Of a stretch of DNA of 64,000 bases, positions 1 through 8,093 are shown piece by piece. The DNA is from Halonotius sp046719765 (GTDB taxonomy: Archaea > Halobacteriota > Halobacteria > Halobacteriales > Haloferacaceae), in the NCBI RefSeq assembly GCF_046719765.1, contig NZ_JABEBY010000009.1, forward strand, positions 55,619 to 119,618, read 5' to 3'. How positions within the stretch are numbered: the first letter of the stretch is position 1; each line of letters starts with the position of its first letter. The translations under genes and the position numbers were made by a program. The notes beneath the pieces were generated by a model. The model had not been told where the DNA came from. It saw only the letters and a program-made list of their open reading frames with translations, and ran no database searches.

Positions 1-87
1 ATCCAGTTGGGAGTCAAGGCCGACCGAAACGACGCTGTCGATGGCGGCGATGCGGTCGGCGAGGCGATCGAAGAAGGCGGTGGCCAT
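1..87 (-). CDS. pyrF: Orotidine-5'-phosphate decarboxylase, N-terminal fragment (runs off window)
   Basis: Only the first 29 codons lie in the window; the gene continues past base 1. PyrF decarboxylates OMP to UMP in de novo pyrimidine synthesis. The readable N-terminus has FFDRL, then DRIAAIDSVVSVGLD, which is the conserved opening of haloarchaeal PyrF (strand 1 plus the substrate-binding GLD). The ATG at 85-87 fits the family start. It lies about 60 bp downstream of the UspA stop on the same strand, so the two may be co-transcribed. The call rests on N-terminal similarity alone; the catalytic Lys-Asp motifs are outside the window. Confidence 0.75.
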   Translation of the reverse strand, partial: MATAFFDRLADRIAAIDSVVSVGLDSQLD

Positions 88-148
88 TTGCCGAAGGGTC
101 GCAGGCAACCCTCAAGCGTCTTTCGTGTCGTCCGATACTCGCAGGCGT

Positions 149-550
149 TTAGCGATGGCTCTCGCGAGGGACGACCGCCATCGGGCGATCAGAGTGCAGC
201 AACACTTGCTCGCTGACACTGCCGATCGCGGCCTTGTTCGTCTCGGTCGGTTTCCGAACGCCGAGAACGATCTCGTCGGCATCGACCGCCTCGGAAAACG
301 AGCAGATATCTTCGGCGGGGACGTTGCCGCGGCTGAACTGCTCGGTCTCGACAGTTGTCACCGCCGCCAGCCGCGAGGCGACGGCGTTGAGCGCGTCCTT
401 CCCGTCGCGGATCGCCTCGGGATCGGCGTCCTCGTCGTGGATGGAGTTGATCGCATAGACGGTATCGGCCTCATCGATGCGGTCGAAGAGATAGTCACAG
501 AGGGCCGCACTCGTATGCACCGAATCGGTCGCAACGACGAACGTTGTCAT
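149..550 (-). CDS. Universal stress protein (UspA) family protein
   Basis: This 133-residue protein has the Usp alpha/beta fold. It opens with TTFVVATDSVHTS (strand 1 and the start of the nucleotide site), has DADEIVLGVRK in the middle, and ends IGSVSEQVLLHSDRPMAVVP, the classic Usp C-terminal signature. UspA proteins bind ATP or AMP and are linked to stress survival, but the client of this copy is unknown. The start was set at the ATG at 548-550, because the reading frame upstream is Arg-rich and does not look like protein. The canonical ATP loop GxxGS near the C-terminus is reduced to IGSVSEQ, so nucleotide binding is likely but not certain. Confidence 0.88.
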   Translation of the reverse strand: MTTFVVATDSVHTSAALCDYLFDRIDEADTVYAINSIHDEDADPEAIRDGKDALNAVASRLAAVTTVETEQFSRGNVPAEDICSFSEAVDADEIVLGVRKPTETNKAAIGSVSEQVLLHSDRPMAVVPRESHR

Positions 551-651
551 GGCTGTCCGGATGTCGCTGGGCGGGTAAACGCTTACTGACGACGTGGCCG
601 CCGAACACCGGAGACCGGTGCCGTTTAGCGGCCACCGAGCGAGAGTCCGGT

Positions 652-1200
652 ATGACCGACGATCCCCTCCGCTGGGAGACGCTCGATACCGACATCGACT
701 ACACCTGTCCCGGCTTCGACGTGCGGCGCGACGACGTTCGACTGCCTGATGGCACCGAAACCGACTACCACTACGTCGACGAGTCACCCGCCGTCGTCGT
801 CCTTCCGCTGACCCCCGACGGCGATGTCGTCGTGATTGAGGAGTGGCGGCAGGCGGTCGACCGTGTCAACCGCGGACTGCCTGCTGGCTCAATGGAAGGC
901 GACGAGGAGCCAACCGACGCGGCCCACCGCGAACTCCGCGAGGAAACCGGCTACGAAGCCGATCGAATCGAACACCTGTTGACGGCCGAGCCATCAAATG
1001 GGATCGCCAACTCAGTGCATCACCACTTCGTTGCCTCCGACTGCGAGCCGACAGCCGAGCAGGAACTTGACGATAACGAATCAATCCGCGTCGACACGGT
1101 TGATTACGACGACTATCTCGACAGCGTTGTCGACGACGAACTGAACGATGGGCGGTCGGCACTGACGCTGTTGCAGTACGAGTTCACGCAGCGTGACTAA
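652..1200 (+). CDS. Nudix hydrolase, ADP-ribose pyrophosphatase-like
   Basis: The 182-residue protein hydrolyses a nucleoside diphosphate linked to another moiety; ADP-ribose or an NDP-sugar is the likely substrate by family. It contains a complete Nudix box, G-x5-E-x7-REL-x-EE-x-GY, in the segment GSMEGDEEPTDAAHRELREE followed by TGY (about residues 82-104). This supplies the metal-binding glutamates. An AEPSNGIANS segment follows, as in ADP-ribose pyrophosphatases. The start is the ATG at 652, about 100 bp upstream of a divergent UspA gene. The stop codon is immediately followed by a perfect inverted repeat. Confidence 0.9.
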   Translation: MTDDPLRWETLDTDIDYTCPGFDVRRDDVRLPDGTETDYHYVDESPAVVVLPLTPDGDVVVIEEWRQAVDRVNRGLPAGSMEGDEEPTDAAHRELREETGYEADRIEHLLTAEPSNGIANSVHHHFVASDCEPTAEQELDDNESIRVDTVDYDDYLDSVVDDELNDGRSALTLLQYEFTQRD

Positions 1201-1232
1201 CGGAATAAAAATTTGAACAAAGTTTTATTCCG
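1201..1232. promoter_or_regulatory. Perfect 10-bp inverted repeat, probable operator overlapping a TATA box
   Basis: CGGAATAAAA (1201-1210) and TTTTATTCCG (1223-1232) are exact reverse complements separated by 12 bases. The right arm carries TTTTATT, 24-30 bases before the ATG at 1253, which is the usual place for a TATA box of a leaderless haloarchaeal transcript. A repressor bound here would block TBP/TFB. The downstream gene encodes an HTH protein, so autoregulation is a natural inference. It could also act as a terminator hairpin for the Nudix gene, although no long T run follows. Confidence 0.6.
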
Positions 1233-1252
1233 TTTCAGCTACGATCTTCTGT

Positions 1253-1816
1253 ATGAAAGAGCCGAGTGCGTCGGTGACCGCCGACAGCGGCGAGCCAGCC
1301 CCGGCGTTCGACGCGTTGACGCCGATAGACGAACTGACGCGTGGTGAGCGAACCCGTGACGACTTCTTCGACGCCGTGATCGGCCTGGATTCGCCAGCGA
1401 CGGCCAGCGAGGTCGCCGAGCGTGCCGGCCACGGCGTCGACGCCGCCCGGGAGTATCTAACGTGGTTCGAGCGGCTCGGCGTCGTGACGAAAGTCACCGA
1501 GTCGCCGGCGACCTACGAGCGCAACGCGGCGTATCTGGAGTGGCGGCGCGTCCAACGCCTGCAACGGGAGTATACGACCGACGAACTGCTCGCCCAACTC
1601 CAAACTGCGACCGAGACCGCCGAGGAGTACGCCGCCGAGTTCGACGCGGACGCACCCGACACGGTATCGATTGCGGGCTACGCGGCTGATACCGACCAGT
1701 CAATCGAGGCAGTCTGGGAAACACTTTCGGCGTGGAAGACGGCCCGCCGCCGGATCAACCTCCTCGAACAGGCGATCACGGCTGCCGACGCGGCGGCACA
1801 ACAGTCCGCGGTATGA
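1253..1816 (+). CDS. Winged-helix DNA-binding protein, DUF7342-like
   Basis: This 187-residue protein has an N-terminal winged helix (about residues 40-85). The segment SPATASEVAERAGHGVDAA is followed by EYLTWFERLGVV, typical of haloarchaeal HTH proteins that resemble the DUF7342 family as I remember it. The C-terminal half is helical and Glu/Ala-rich and ends in a run of alanines, probably a dimerisation coil. No ligand domain is visible. The stop overlaps the next ATG as ATGA, so the two genes are translationally coupled. The perfect inverted repeat just upstream suggests that it controls its own promoter. It could be the antitoxin-like partner of the next gene. Confidence 0.7.
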   Translation: MKEPSASVTADSGEPAPAFDALTPIDELTRGERTRDDFFDAVIGLDSPATASEVAERAGHGVDAAREYLTWFERLGVVTKVTESPATYERNAAYLEWRRVQRLQREYTTDELLAQLQTATETAEEYAAEFDADAPDTVSIAGYAADTDQSIEAVWETLSAWKTARRRINLLEQAITAADAAAQQSAV

Positions 1817-2268
1817 CCGGCGGCGACCCCAACGAAAGCGGAACACCATCGCCCGATGAGAGCGGCGCGGCGATCGATTTCGACCGGCTCGACAGGCTCG
1901 CCGACCGCCTTACCGGCGACAGCCGGTTTACCCGCGTTGTCGCCGAGCCGACTGTCGCCCCGGAGCAACTCCGCTGTGTCTACGCCAAGGAGCTGTATCC
2001 CCCTGAGATCAAGTCGGCACGCGTCGAATTCGTGTGGTTCGAAAACGGCGATTTCTCCGTTCATTACCACGAACGCCACCGAACCGGCTCATTCGATCAC
2101 CGCTGGGATTGTCACCCCTCAAGCCACAACACGCGCGATCACGTCCATCCGGGGCCGGACGCGCCGACGCCGGGACAGGACGCCACCCATCCGCAGGACT
2201 GGCGCGACGTGCTGTCGATGGTACTTACCGAAATCGAACAGCGACAGCACGGGTTTTGGCGCGAGTAG
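1813..2268 (+). CDS. TumE-like (DUF6516-like) small protein, possible toxin
   Basis: I cannot assign this 151-residue protein with certainty. The core RVEFVWFENGDFSVHYHE, followed by HRWDCHPSSHN and HVHPG, resembles the TumE/DUF6516 fold. In that fold a small beta sheet is followed by a His-rich segment of the form HxxPHxxxxHxH. TumE proteins are toxins partnered by HTH antitoxins. The C-terminus DVLSMVLTEIEQRQHGFW is a typical closing helix. It overlaps the preceding HTH gene by four bases, as expected of a two-gene module. The toxin role is inference from family resemblance and context. Confidence 0.5.
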   Translation: MTGGDPNESGTPSPDESGAAIDFDRLDRLADRLTGDSRFTRVVAEPTVAPEQLRCVYAKELYPPEIKSARVEFVWFENGDFSVHYHERHRTGSFDHRWDCHPSSHNTRDHVHPGPDAPTPGQDATHPQDWRDVLSMVLTEIEQRQHGFWRE

Positions 2269-2319
2269 CCGACTCGCCGAACGCAATCCTTACCGCCCAG
2301 CCCGCGGTAGCCGCGAGCA

Positions 2320-3810
2320 ATGCGCGACCACTTCGAGATCCGGGACGCCGACGCCGCTGGGCGGATCGGCCGACTGGAGGTTCCACGGGCCGGCCGAACG
2401 ATCGAGACGCCCGCGCTCATGCCGGTGATCAACCCCAACCGGCTCACGATCGAGCCCGCCCGCCTCGAAGCCGAGTTCGGCGTCGAGATCCTGATCACGA
2501 ACTCCTACATCATCCGCGAAACCGAGGCACTCCGCGAGCAGGCACTCGACAAAGGCCTCCACGAGATGCTGAACTTCGACGGCGCGATCATGACCGATTC
2601 GGGTTCCTTCCAGCTCTCCGAATACAGCGACGTTGAGGTGACAACCGAGGAGATCATCGAGTTCCAACACGCCATCGGCTCCGATATCGGCACGCCGGTC
2701 GACATCCCGACACCGCCGGATGTGAGCCGCGAGCAGGCCGAATCGGAGTTGGCGACGACCCAGCAGGCCCTCGCCGACGCCGAAGCCATCGATGTCGGCG
2801 AGATGCTGCTGAACGCGCCGGTGCAGGGCTCGACGTACCCTGATCTCCGTGAGGACGCCGCCGCCCACGCGGCCGCGACCGATCTCGACGTGTTCCCGGT
2901 CGGCGCGGTCGTCCCGCTGATGAACAGCTACCGGTACGACGATATGGTCGAGGCCGTTGCCGCCGCAAAGCGCGGTCTCGGCGCGGATTGCCCGGTGCAT
3001 CTCTTCGGCGCGGGCCACCCAATGATGCTCGCTTTAGCCGTCGCGCTTGGCTGTGACCTCTTCGATTCAGCCGCTTACGCGCTGTACGCCCGCGCTGGGC
3101 GGTATCTGACGGTCGCCGGTACCCAGCAGCTCGATGAGCTCGACTACTTCCCCTGCTCGTGTCCGATCTGCAGCGAGCGAACGCCCGCCGAGCTCCGAGC
3201 GGAGGACGACGACACCCAAACACGACTGCTCGCCGAGCACAATCTCCATGTGACCTTCGAGGAGCTCCGCCGGATCAAGCAGGCGATCCGGAGCGGCAAT
3301 CTCCTCGAATTGGTCGACCGCCGCGCCCGCGGCCATCCGGCGATGTACGACGGCTACCGCGCGCTGTTGGATCACGCCGACCAGCTCGAAGCCGAAGATC
3401 CGGTCTCGAAGGGGACGTTCTTCCACACCTCCGCCGAAAGCGCACGCCGACCCGAGGTGCTGCGCCACCACGAGCGACTCGACCGGCTTGCGGTTCCCGA
3501 GACGCTGCTGCTGACTGAGGGTGGCGCGCCAGACGACGACACCTATGACGCAGCGTGGCGCGTTGTCCCGCCGTTCGGCCCCTTCCCGCGGGAACTCTCT
3601 GACAGCTACCCATTTACCGCAGCCGTCCCCGACAGACCCGACCGCGCAGGGCAAGTGGCCGCGGCCGACGGCGTTCGGGCGCTCGTCGAGGCCAACCCTG
3701 ACACCGCGTTTACACTCGCTGTCGACGACTGGCACGCCGACGCGCTTGCTCGGGTGCCGGAGCGGGTGGAAGTGGAGTCGCTGTCGACAATCCACGACGG
3801 CGAGGATTAG
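2320..3810 (+). CDS. tgtA: tRNA-guanine(15) transglycosylase (archaeosine synthesis)
   Basis: TgtA exchanges guanine at position 15 of tRNA D-loops for preQ0, the first committed step to archaeosine. At 496 residues it has the TIM-barrel TGT domain. The conserved MTDSGSFQLSEY holds the catalytic aspartate region near residue 90, DIPTPPD follows, and the zinc site PCSCPIC lies near residue 278. The C-terminal part is a haloarchaeal extension; I do not see a clear PUA domain. The start at 2320 gives RDHFEIRDADAAGRIG, the expected N-terminus. It ends four bases into the stop of a convergent ABC exporter. arcS and the radical-SAM partner lie within 10 kb. Confidence 0.95.
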   Translation: MRDHFEIRDADAAGRIGRLEVPRAGRTIETPALMPVINPNRLTIEPARLEAEFGVEILITNSYIIRETEALREQALDKGLHEMLNFDGAIMTDSGSFQLSEYSDVEVTTEEIIEFQHAIGSDIGTPVDIPTPPDVSREQAESELATTQQALADAEAIDVGEMLLNAPVQGSTYPDLREDAAAHAAATDLDVFPVGAVVPLMNSYRYDDMVEAVAAAKRGLGADCPVHLFGAGHPMMLALAVALGCDLFDSAAYALYARAGRYLTVAGTQQLDELDYFPCSCPICSERTPAELRAEDDDTQTRLLAEHNLHVTFEELRRIKQAIRSGNLLELVDRRARGHPAMYDGYRALLDHADQLEAEDPVSKGTFFHTSAESARRPEVLRHHERLDRLAVPETLLLTEGGAPDDDTYDAAWRVVPPFGPFPRELSDSYPFTAAVPDRPDRAGQVAAADGVRALVEANPDTAFTLAVDDWHADALARVPERVEVESLSTIHDGED

Positions 3811-5699
3811 TCGGCTGTCGCCAGGTTCTCGTCGACCTGCACCCGCCACAGATCGGCGTAGGCACCGTTTGTCGCCAGCAGGTCATCGTGGCTCCCCTGT
3901 TCGATGATCTCGCCGTCATCCATGACCACGATCCGGTCGGCATCCTGGATCGTCGACAGCCGGTGGGCGATCACGATCGCGGTGCGGTCGGCGATAAGTC
4001 GCGAGAGGCTGGCTTGGATGTGCTGTTCGGTTTCGGTGTCGACATCGCTGGTCGCCTCATCGAGGATGATGATCGCGGGATCGTTGAGGATCGCCCGCGC
4101 GATGGCAAGCCGCTGTCGCTGCCCGCCGGAGAGCTTCACGCCGCGTTCGCCGATCTCGGTGCGGTAGCCGTCCGGGAGATCCTGGATAAATCGATCGGCT
4201 TCGGCGGCATCGGCCGCCTCGACAACAGCGTCCGGAACCGACTCACCGTTCCGGAGCGCGGTCAGCGTCTCCCGATCCCCGTAGGCGATGTTTTCGGCAA
4301 CCGTCCCGGAGAACAGATACGGCGATTGGCCGACGATGGCGATCCCCCGCCGGAGCGACTGGCGGGCATACTCTCTGACATCAACGTCATCGACACGAAC
4401 GCTGCCGCTGTCAACATCGTAGAACCGGGGGACAAGTCTCGTCAGCGTCGACTTCCCGGCCCCGGTCTCGCCGGCCAGTCCGATAGTTTCACCGCGCTCG
4501 ATCGACAGCGACACGTCGGTGAGCACCGGCTCGCGGTCGTCGTAGCCGAAGGTTACGTCCTCGAAGTCGATAGCGCCGCGGATGAACGCCGGGTCGTGTG
4601 GGTCGTCGGGATCGTCGATCATCGGGGCGTGGCCGAGCAGCCCGAAGACGCGTTCGGCACTCGATTTGGCCTGCTGGTATTTGTTGGCCGACCGGCCGAT
4701 TCGTCGCATCGGCGAGTAGAGCCGCCGGAGATACAGGAAAAACAGCGCGAACGAGCCCGTCGACAACGCACCGGCGTCGCCGAGGAAGATGATATCCCGT
4801 CCGCCGACAAAGAGGATGGCGACAAAGGCGACACCGGTCATCAGCCGGAGGGCGGCGAAAAATCCGCGTCGGAGCCGGAGGGCGCGGATCTGCTCGTCGT
4901 GGTACTGCTCGCTCTGTGTGGCGACCCGCTCGTGTTCGAACTCATAGCGATCAAAGGATTTGATGATATCAACGCCGGCGATGTTGTTTTCGAGGCGGCT
5001 GTTCAGCCGGGAGACGGTCTCCCGGATCGACTGGTAGCGCGGCTCGATCCACGTGAGAAACCCCGCGCTGGCGAGGCCGATCAGCGGCACCGGGAGCAGC
5101 GCGATCGCGGCAAGCTTCGGCGAGTAGCTCCACAGGATGATCGTGATCCCCGAAACGGTGGCGACAACGCGGATGAGTTGGCGGAACTCGGAGTTGAGGA
5201 ACTGTTCGAGCCGGTTGATATCGCTGTTGAGCACCGACAGCATCGCGCCGGTCTGGTGGTTGACGAAAAAATCCATCGAGAGCCGCTGGAGGTGGTCGTA
5301 GGCGTCGTTACGGAGATCGCGCTGTACCTTCTGGGCGGTCGATTGGAGCAGATACCGCGAGGCAAACCGGGTGACCGATCTGATGAGATACGCCACCGCC
5401 GCAATGACGACGAGTCGCCGGAGGAGTTCGAGCCGGGCGGCCTCGCCGACGATCGCCCCGGTCGGCAACAGCCCCACGTCGGTCAGCAAGCCGGGATCGG
5501 CCTCGCCGAGCACAACACGGTCGATGGTCGCCGCGACGATCAACGCCGGAACCAGTCGGGCAAACCGGGTGACGACCGCGGTCGTGACACCGACGAGCAG
5601 CCGCGGCCAGTACCGCAGCGCGTACGTGATGAGACTGACCATCGGGTGGCCGTCGACGGTGTCACGAATGTGCTCGAACCCCCCGTGGTCGTCGGCCAT
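3807..5699 (-). CDS. ABC-type multidrug/lipid exporter, fused permease and ATPase
   Basis: This 630-residue half-transporter has an N-terminal six-helix membrane domain (about residues 25-330) and a C-terminal nucleotide-binding domain. The ATPase has Walker A GETGAGKST (about 405-413), Q-loop VGQSPYLF, signature LSGGQ (about 525), Walker B IIILDEAT and the H-loop IAHRLST. It would work as a homodimer exporting a lipid, drug or peptide; the substrate cannot be read from sequence. Its stop overlaps the tgtA stop in a tail-to-tail arrangement. No partner gene adjoins it. Confidence 0.93.
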   Translation of the reverse strand: MADDHGGFEHIRDTVDGHPMVSLITYALRYWPRLLVGVTTAVVTRFARLVPALIVAATIDRVVLGEADPGLLTDVGLLPTGAIVGEAARLELLRRLVVIAAVAYLIRSVTRFASRYLLQSTAQKVQRDLRNDAYDHLQRLSMDFFVNHQTGAMLSVLNSDINRLEQFLNSEFRQLIRVVATVSGITIILWSYSPKLAAIALLPVPLIGLASAGFLTWIEPRYQSIRETVSRLNSRLENNIAGVDIIKSFDRYEFEHERVATQSEQYHDEQIRALRLRRGFFAALRLMTGVAFVAILFVGGRDIIFLGDAGALSTGSFALFFLYLRRLYSPMRRIGRSANKYQQAKSSAERVFGLLGHAPMIDDPDDPHDPAFIRGAIDFEDVTFGYDDREPVLTDVSLSIERGETIGLAGETGAGKSTLTRLVPRFYDVDSGSVRVDDVDVREYARQSLRRGIAIVGQSPYLFSGTVAENIAYGDRETLTALRNGESVPDAVVEAADAAEADRFIQDLPDGYRTEIGERGVKLSGGQRQRLAIARAILNDPAIIILDEATSDVDTETEQHIQASLSRLIADRTAIVIAHRLSTIQDADRIVVMDDGEIIEQGSHDDLLATNGAYADLWRVQVDENLATAD

Positions 5700-5760
5700 G
5701 CGGTCGGTTGCGGCGCGGGCGGCCTAACGGTAACGCTCCGGGTGTGGTGGTTACACCCAG

Positions 5761-6219
5761 TCACTCGTTGGGAGACGCTTCCGGCATCCGGTCGGTGAAA
5801 TCCCACGTGTACAGCCGGTTGGGGTCGATCCGGATTGTGACCTCGTCGCGCTCGGGTGACAACAGCCGGTCGGCGAGATCGGAGTCGGTGCCGCCGAGAT
5901 ATCGCTCCAACAGCTCCCGAAGCAACGCCTTCTCGGGGTCGGCCTCGACGGTGGCGGTTCCGTTGCCGCGAACCCCCTTGTACGGCGGGTCGTTGGTCGA
6001 TATCTCGAAGGCGACATGGTCGTCATCGGCGAGATAGTCGACCACATCGGCGTTCGCGCTGGTCGCACACCAGAAGGCATCGTCACGATACAAAAACCAC
6101 AGCGAGAGCATCCACAGCGACTCGCCGTTGGCGTGACAGGAGAGCCGCAGCGGCACCGTCGCCGAATCGAGGAAGGCTTTGGTTTCGGCCTCGTTCCACG
6201 CGCCGGCAAGCCGATCCAT
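5761..6219 (-). CDS. Pyridoxamine 5'-phosphate oxidase-like FMN-binding protein
   Basis: The 152-residue protein has the split-barrel fold of the PNPOx-like flavin-binding family. LRLSCHANGESLWMLSLWF is followed by the DAFWCATSANADVVDYLADD pattern and then VRGNGTATVE. Such proteins bind FMN or F420 and reduce small molecules; the substrate is unknown. A true PdxH is unlikely, because the signature C-terminal PNP-binding segment is missing. It reads toward the ABC exporter start with about 60 bases between, and is divergent from arcS. The start at 6217-6219 (MDRLAGAW) begins the first conserved helix. Confidence 0.82.
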   Translation of the reverse strand: MDRLAGAWNEAETKAFLDSATVPLRLSCHANGESLWMLSLWFLYRDDAFWCATSANADVVDYLADDDHVAFEISTNDPPYKGVRGNGTATVEADPEKALLRELLERYLGGTDSDLADRLLSPERDEVTIRIDPNRLYTWDFTDRMPEASPNE

Positions 6220-6321
6220 ACCGACCTATCGGGCGGCAGCGCGAAAAACGCTCGGCCCACGCGCTCAGTTTGGTCGATTCCAAAGGCAAGATAGTTGGCC
6301 GTCGGCGGCCGACGGGTGGCA

Positions 6322-8079
6322 ATGACCGACTACTTCGAAGTCCTCGACCGCGACGGGGCCGCCCGGATCGGCGAACTCCGGCTTGCCGAGCCGGTGACGA
6401 CGCCGGCCCGCGTTGACGACGTGCTCGTCGACAGCGGGAGCCTGTGGAACGCCAACCGCGAGGTTCCCGACGGCGACGAGGCGTCGCTGACGATCCTGCC
6501 ACACCGATCGCTACCGGCCGGTACCCGCGAGGAGGTACAGGACGCCTTCGGCACCGACCACGCTGACACCGATTTTCCAACGGCCGCTGTCGTCGCCAGC
6601 GAGAATCCCACCGAACAGGGAACTGACGCCTACATCCTCAGCGACGCCGCGGGGTTCGTCGGCCACGGCGAAGGGTTCAAAGACGCGATCATCAGCGCGA
6701 AAGAGGCCCTGCCGGCCGACACCGCGCTCGTCCTCTCGGGCGTCGCCACGCCGCGAAACGTCGCCCTGCTTGCGTACGCCGGCGTCGACGGCGTCGACGC
6801 AAAGCTGGCGAAGGTCAAGGGCAGCCAAGGCAAGTACCTCACCAGCGACGACGAGGCATTTCTTGAGGATCTCGACGAACTCCCCTGTAGCTGTCCGGCC
6901 TGCCAGCAGCCCCGCGACGAGTTCGACCGCGAGGACTGCATCGACCACAACGTCGCCGCCCTCGACGCCGAACTCCGGCGCGTCCGCGAGCGGGTTCGCG
7001 CGGGTCGCCTGCGAGACTATATCGAAGGTCAGGCCCGCCACGACAACTGGCTGACCGCCGCGTTCCGCGAGTTCGACGACCAGTACAGCTATCTCGAAAC
7101 CCGAACGCCCGTCTTCCGAACCAGCGAGATTTCGGCGGCGACGAGCGACACCCTGCGGCGCGTCGAGATCCAGCGGTTCGCCGAGCGCGTGACCACTCGC
7201 TATCGCAACCGCTTCGACAACCCCCTCGTGCTCGTCCCGTGTTCGGCCCGTAAACCCTACAGCGACTCCCAGAGCCACGGCCAGTTCCACGACGCCATCG
7301 GCTACCGCGGCCACACCGTCTCGATGACCTCGCCCATCGGCGTCGTTCCGCCGGAACTCGAACTCACCTACCCCGCCCAACACTACGACTCGGTCGTCAC
7401 GGGTCGGTGGTCAGAGGATGAAAAGGAGTTCGTCGCCAGCGTGCTCCGGCAGTATCTCCAGCGCAACGACTACCCCCGCGTCGTCGCCCACGTGCCTGAC
7501 CACGGCTACCGGGATATCGTCGAACGCGTCGAAGCCGACAGCGACCTCGACTTCGAGTACACCGTCGAAGGCCATCCAACCGATACCGACTCGCTGGCAA
7601 ACCTCGCTGGCGCACTGGAGGGTGAACTCAAATTCTCGAAACGGGAACGCCAGCACAACACGATCAAAGCCATCGCCGACTACCAGTTCGGCGAGGACGC
7701 TGGCGACGCACTGTTTGGCGATATCGAGATCCAAACGACCGGCCGCTACCCCAAACTCCAGATCCGCAACGGCGACGGCGACCAGTTGGCGACGATGGTT
7801 CCGCAGTACGGCCTGCTGGCGATGACACTCGCCGGCGGTGACCGCTGGCTCGCAAGCGACGCGCCGACCAAGACGGTCGACATCGAGGGCTTTGTGCCTC
7901 ACGGCAGCGTGCTCGCCCCGGGCGTTGTCGACGCCAGCGACGACATCCGGCCGGGCGACGAGGTCGTCATCCAGGGATCGGCCGCCTTCGCTGTCGGTCG
8001 CGCGGAGATGAGCGGCCCGGAGGTGGTCGACTCGACCCGCGGCGTCGCCAGCACGGTGCGACACGTCCGTGAGCGATAG
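6322..8079 (+). CDS. arcS: Archaeosine synthase subunit alpha
   Basis: ArcS adds lysine to the preQ0 nucleobase in tRNA position 15; RaSEA then cleaves the adduct to give archaeosine. The 585-residue protein has a degenerate TGT-like N-terminal domain with a zinc site (CSCPAC near residue 192). The ArcS signature PC-x3-KPY-x2-S-x2-H is seen exactly as PCSARKPYSDSQSH (about residues 306-319). A C-terminal PUA RNA-binding domain spans about 510-585. The start at 6322 (MTDYFEVLDRDG) matches the family. The signature separates it from tgtA despite shared ancestry. Confidence 0.96.
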   Translation: MTDYFEVLDRDGAARIGELRLAEPVTTPARVDDVLVDSGSLWNANREVPDGDEASLTILPHRSLPAGTREEVQDAFGTDHADTDFPTAAVVASENPTEQGTDAYILSDAAGFVGHGEGFKDAIISAKEALPADTALVLSGVATPRNVALLAYAGVDGVDAKLAKVKGSQGKYLTSDDEAFLEDLDELPCSCPACQQPRDEFDREDCIDHNVAALDAELRRVRERVRAGRLRDYIEGQARHDNWLTAAFREFDDQYSYLETRTPVFRTSEISAATSDTLRRVEIQRFAERVTTRYRNRFDNPLVLVPCSARKPYSDSQSHGQFHDAIGYRGHTVSMTSPIGVVPPELELTYPAQHYDSVVTGRWSEDEKEFVASVLRQYLQRNDYPRVVAHVPDHGYRDIVERVEADSDLDFEYTVEGHPTDTDSLANLAGALEGELKFSKRERQHNTIKAIADYQFGEDAGDALFGDIEIQTTGRYPKLQIRNGDGDQLATMVPQYGLLAMTLAGGDRWLASDAPTKTVDIEGFVPHGSVLAPGVVDASDDIRPGDEVVIQGSAAFAVGRAEMSGPEVVDSTRGVASTVRHVRER

Positions 8080-8093
8080 GGTCGACAAGTGGC

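Noticed and set aside
3888..5798. Long plus-strand open frame opposite the ABC exporter
   Set aside because: It is an antisense shadow of a high-GC gene: it has no known motif, while the minus strand has a complete Walker A, signature and Walker B set.
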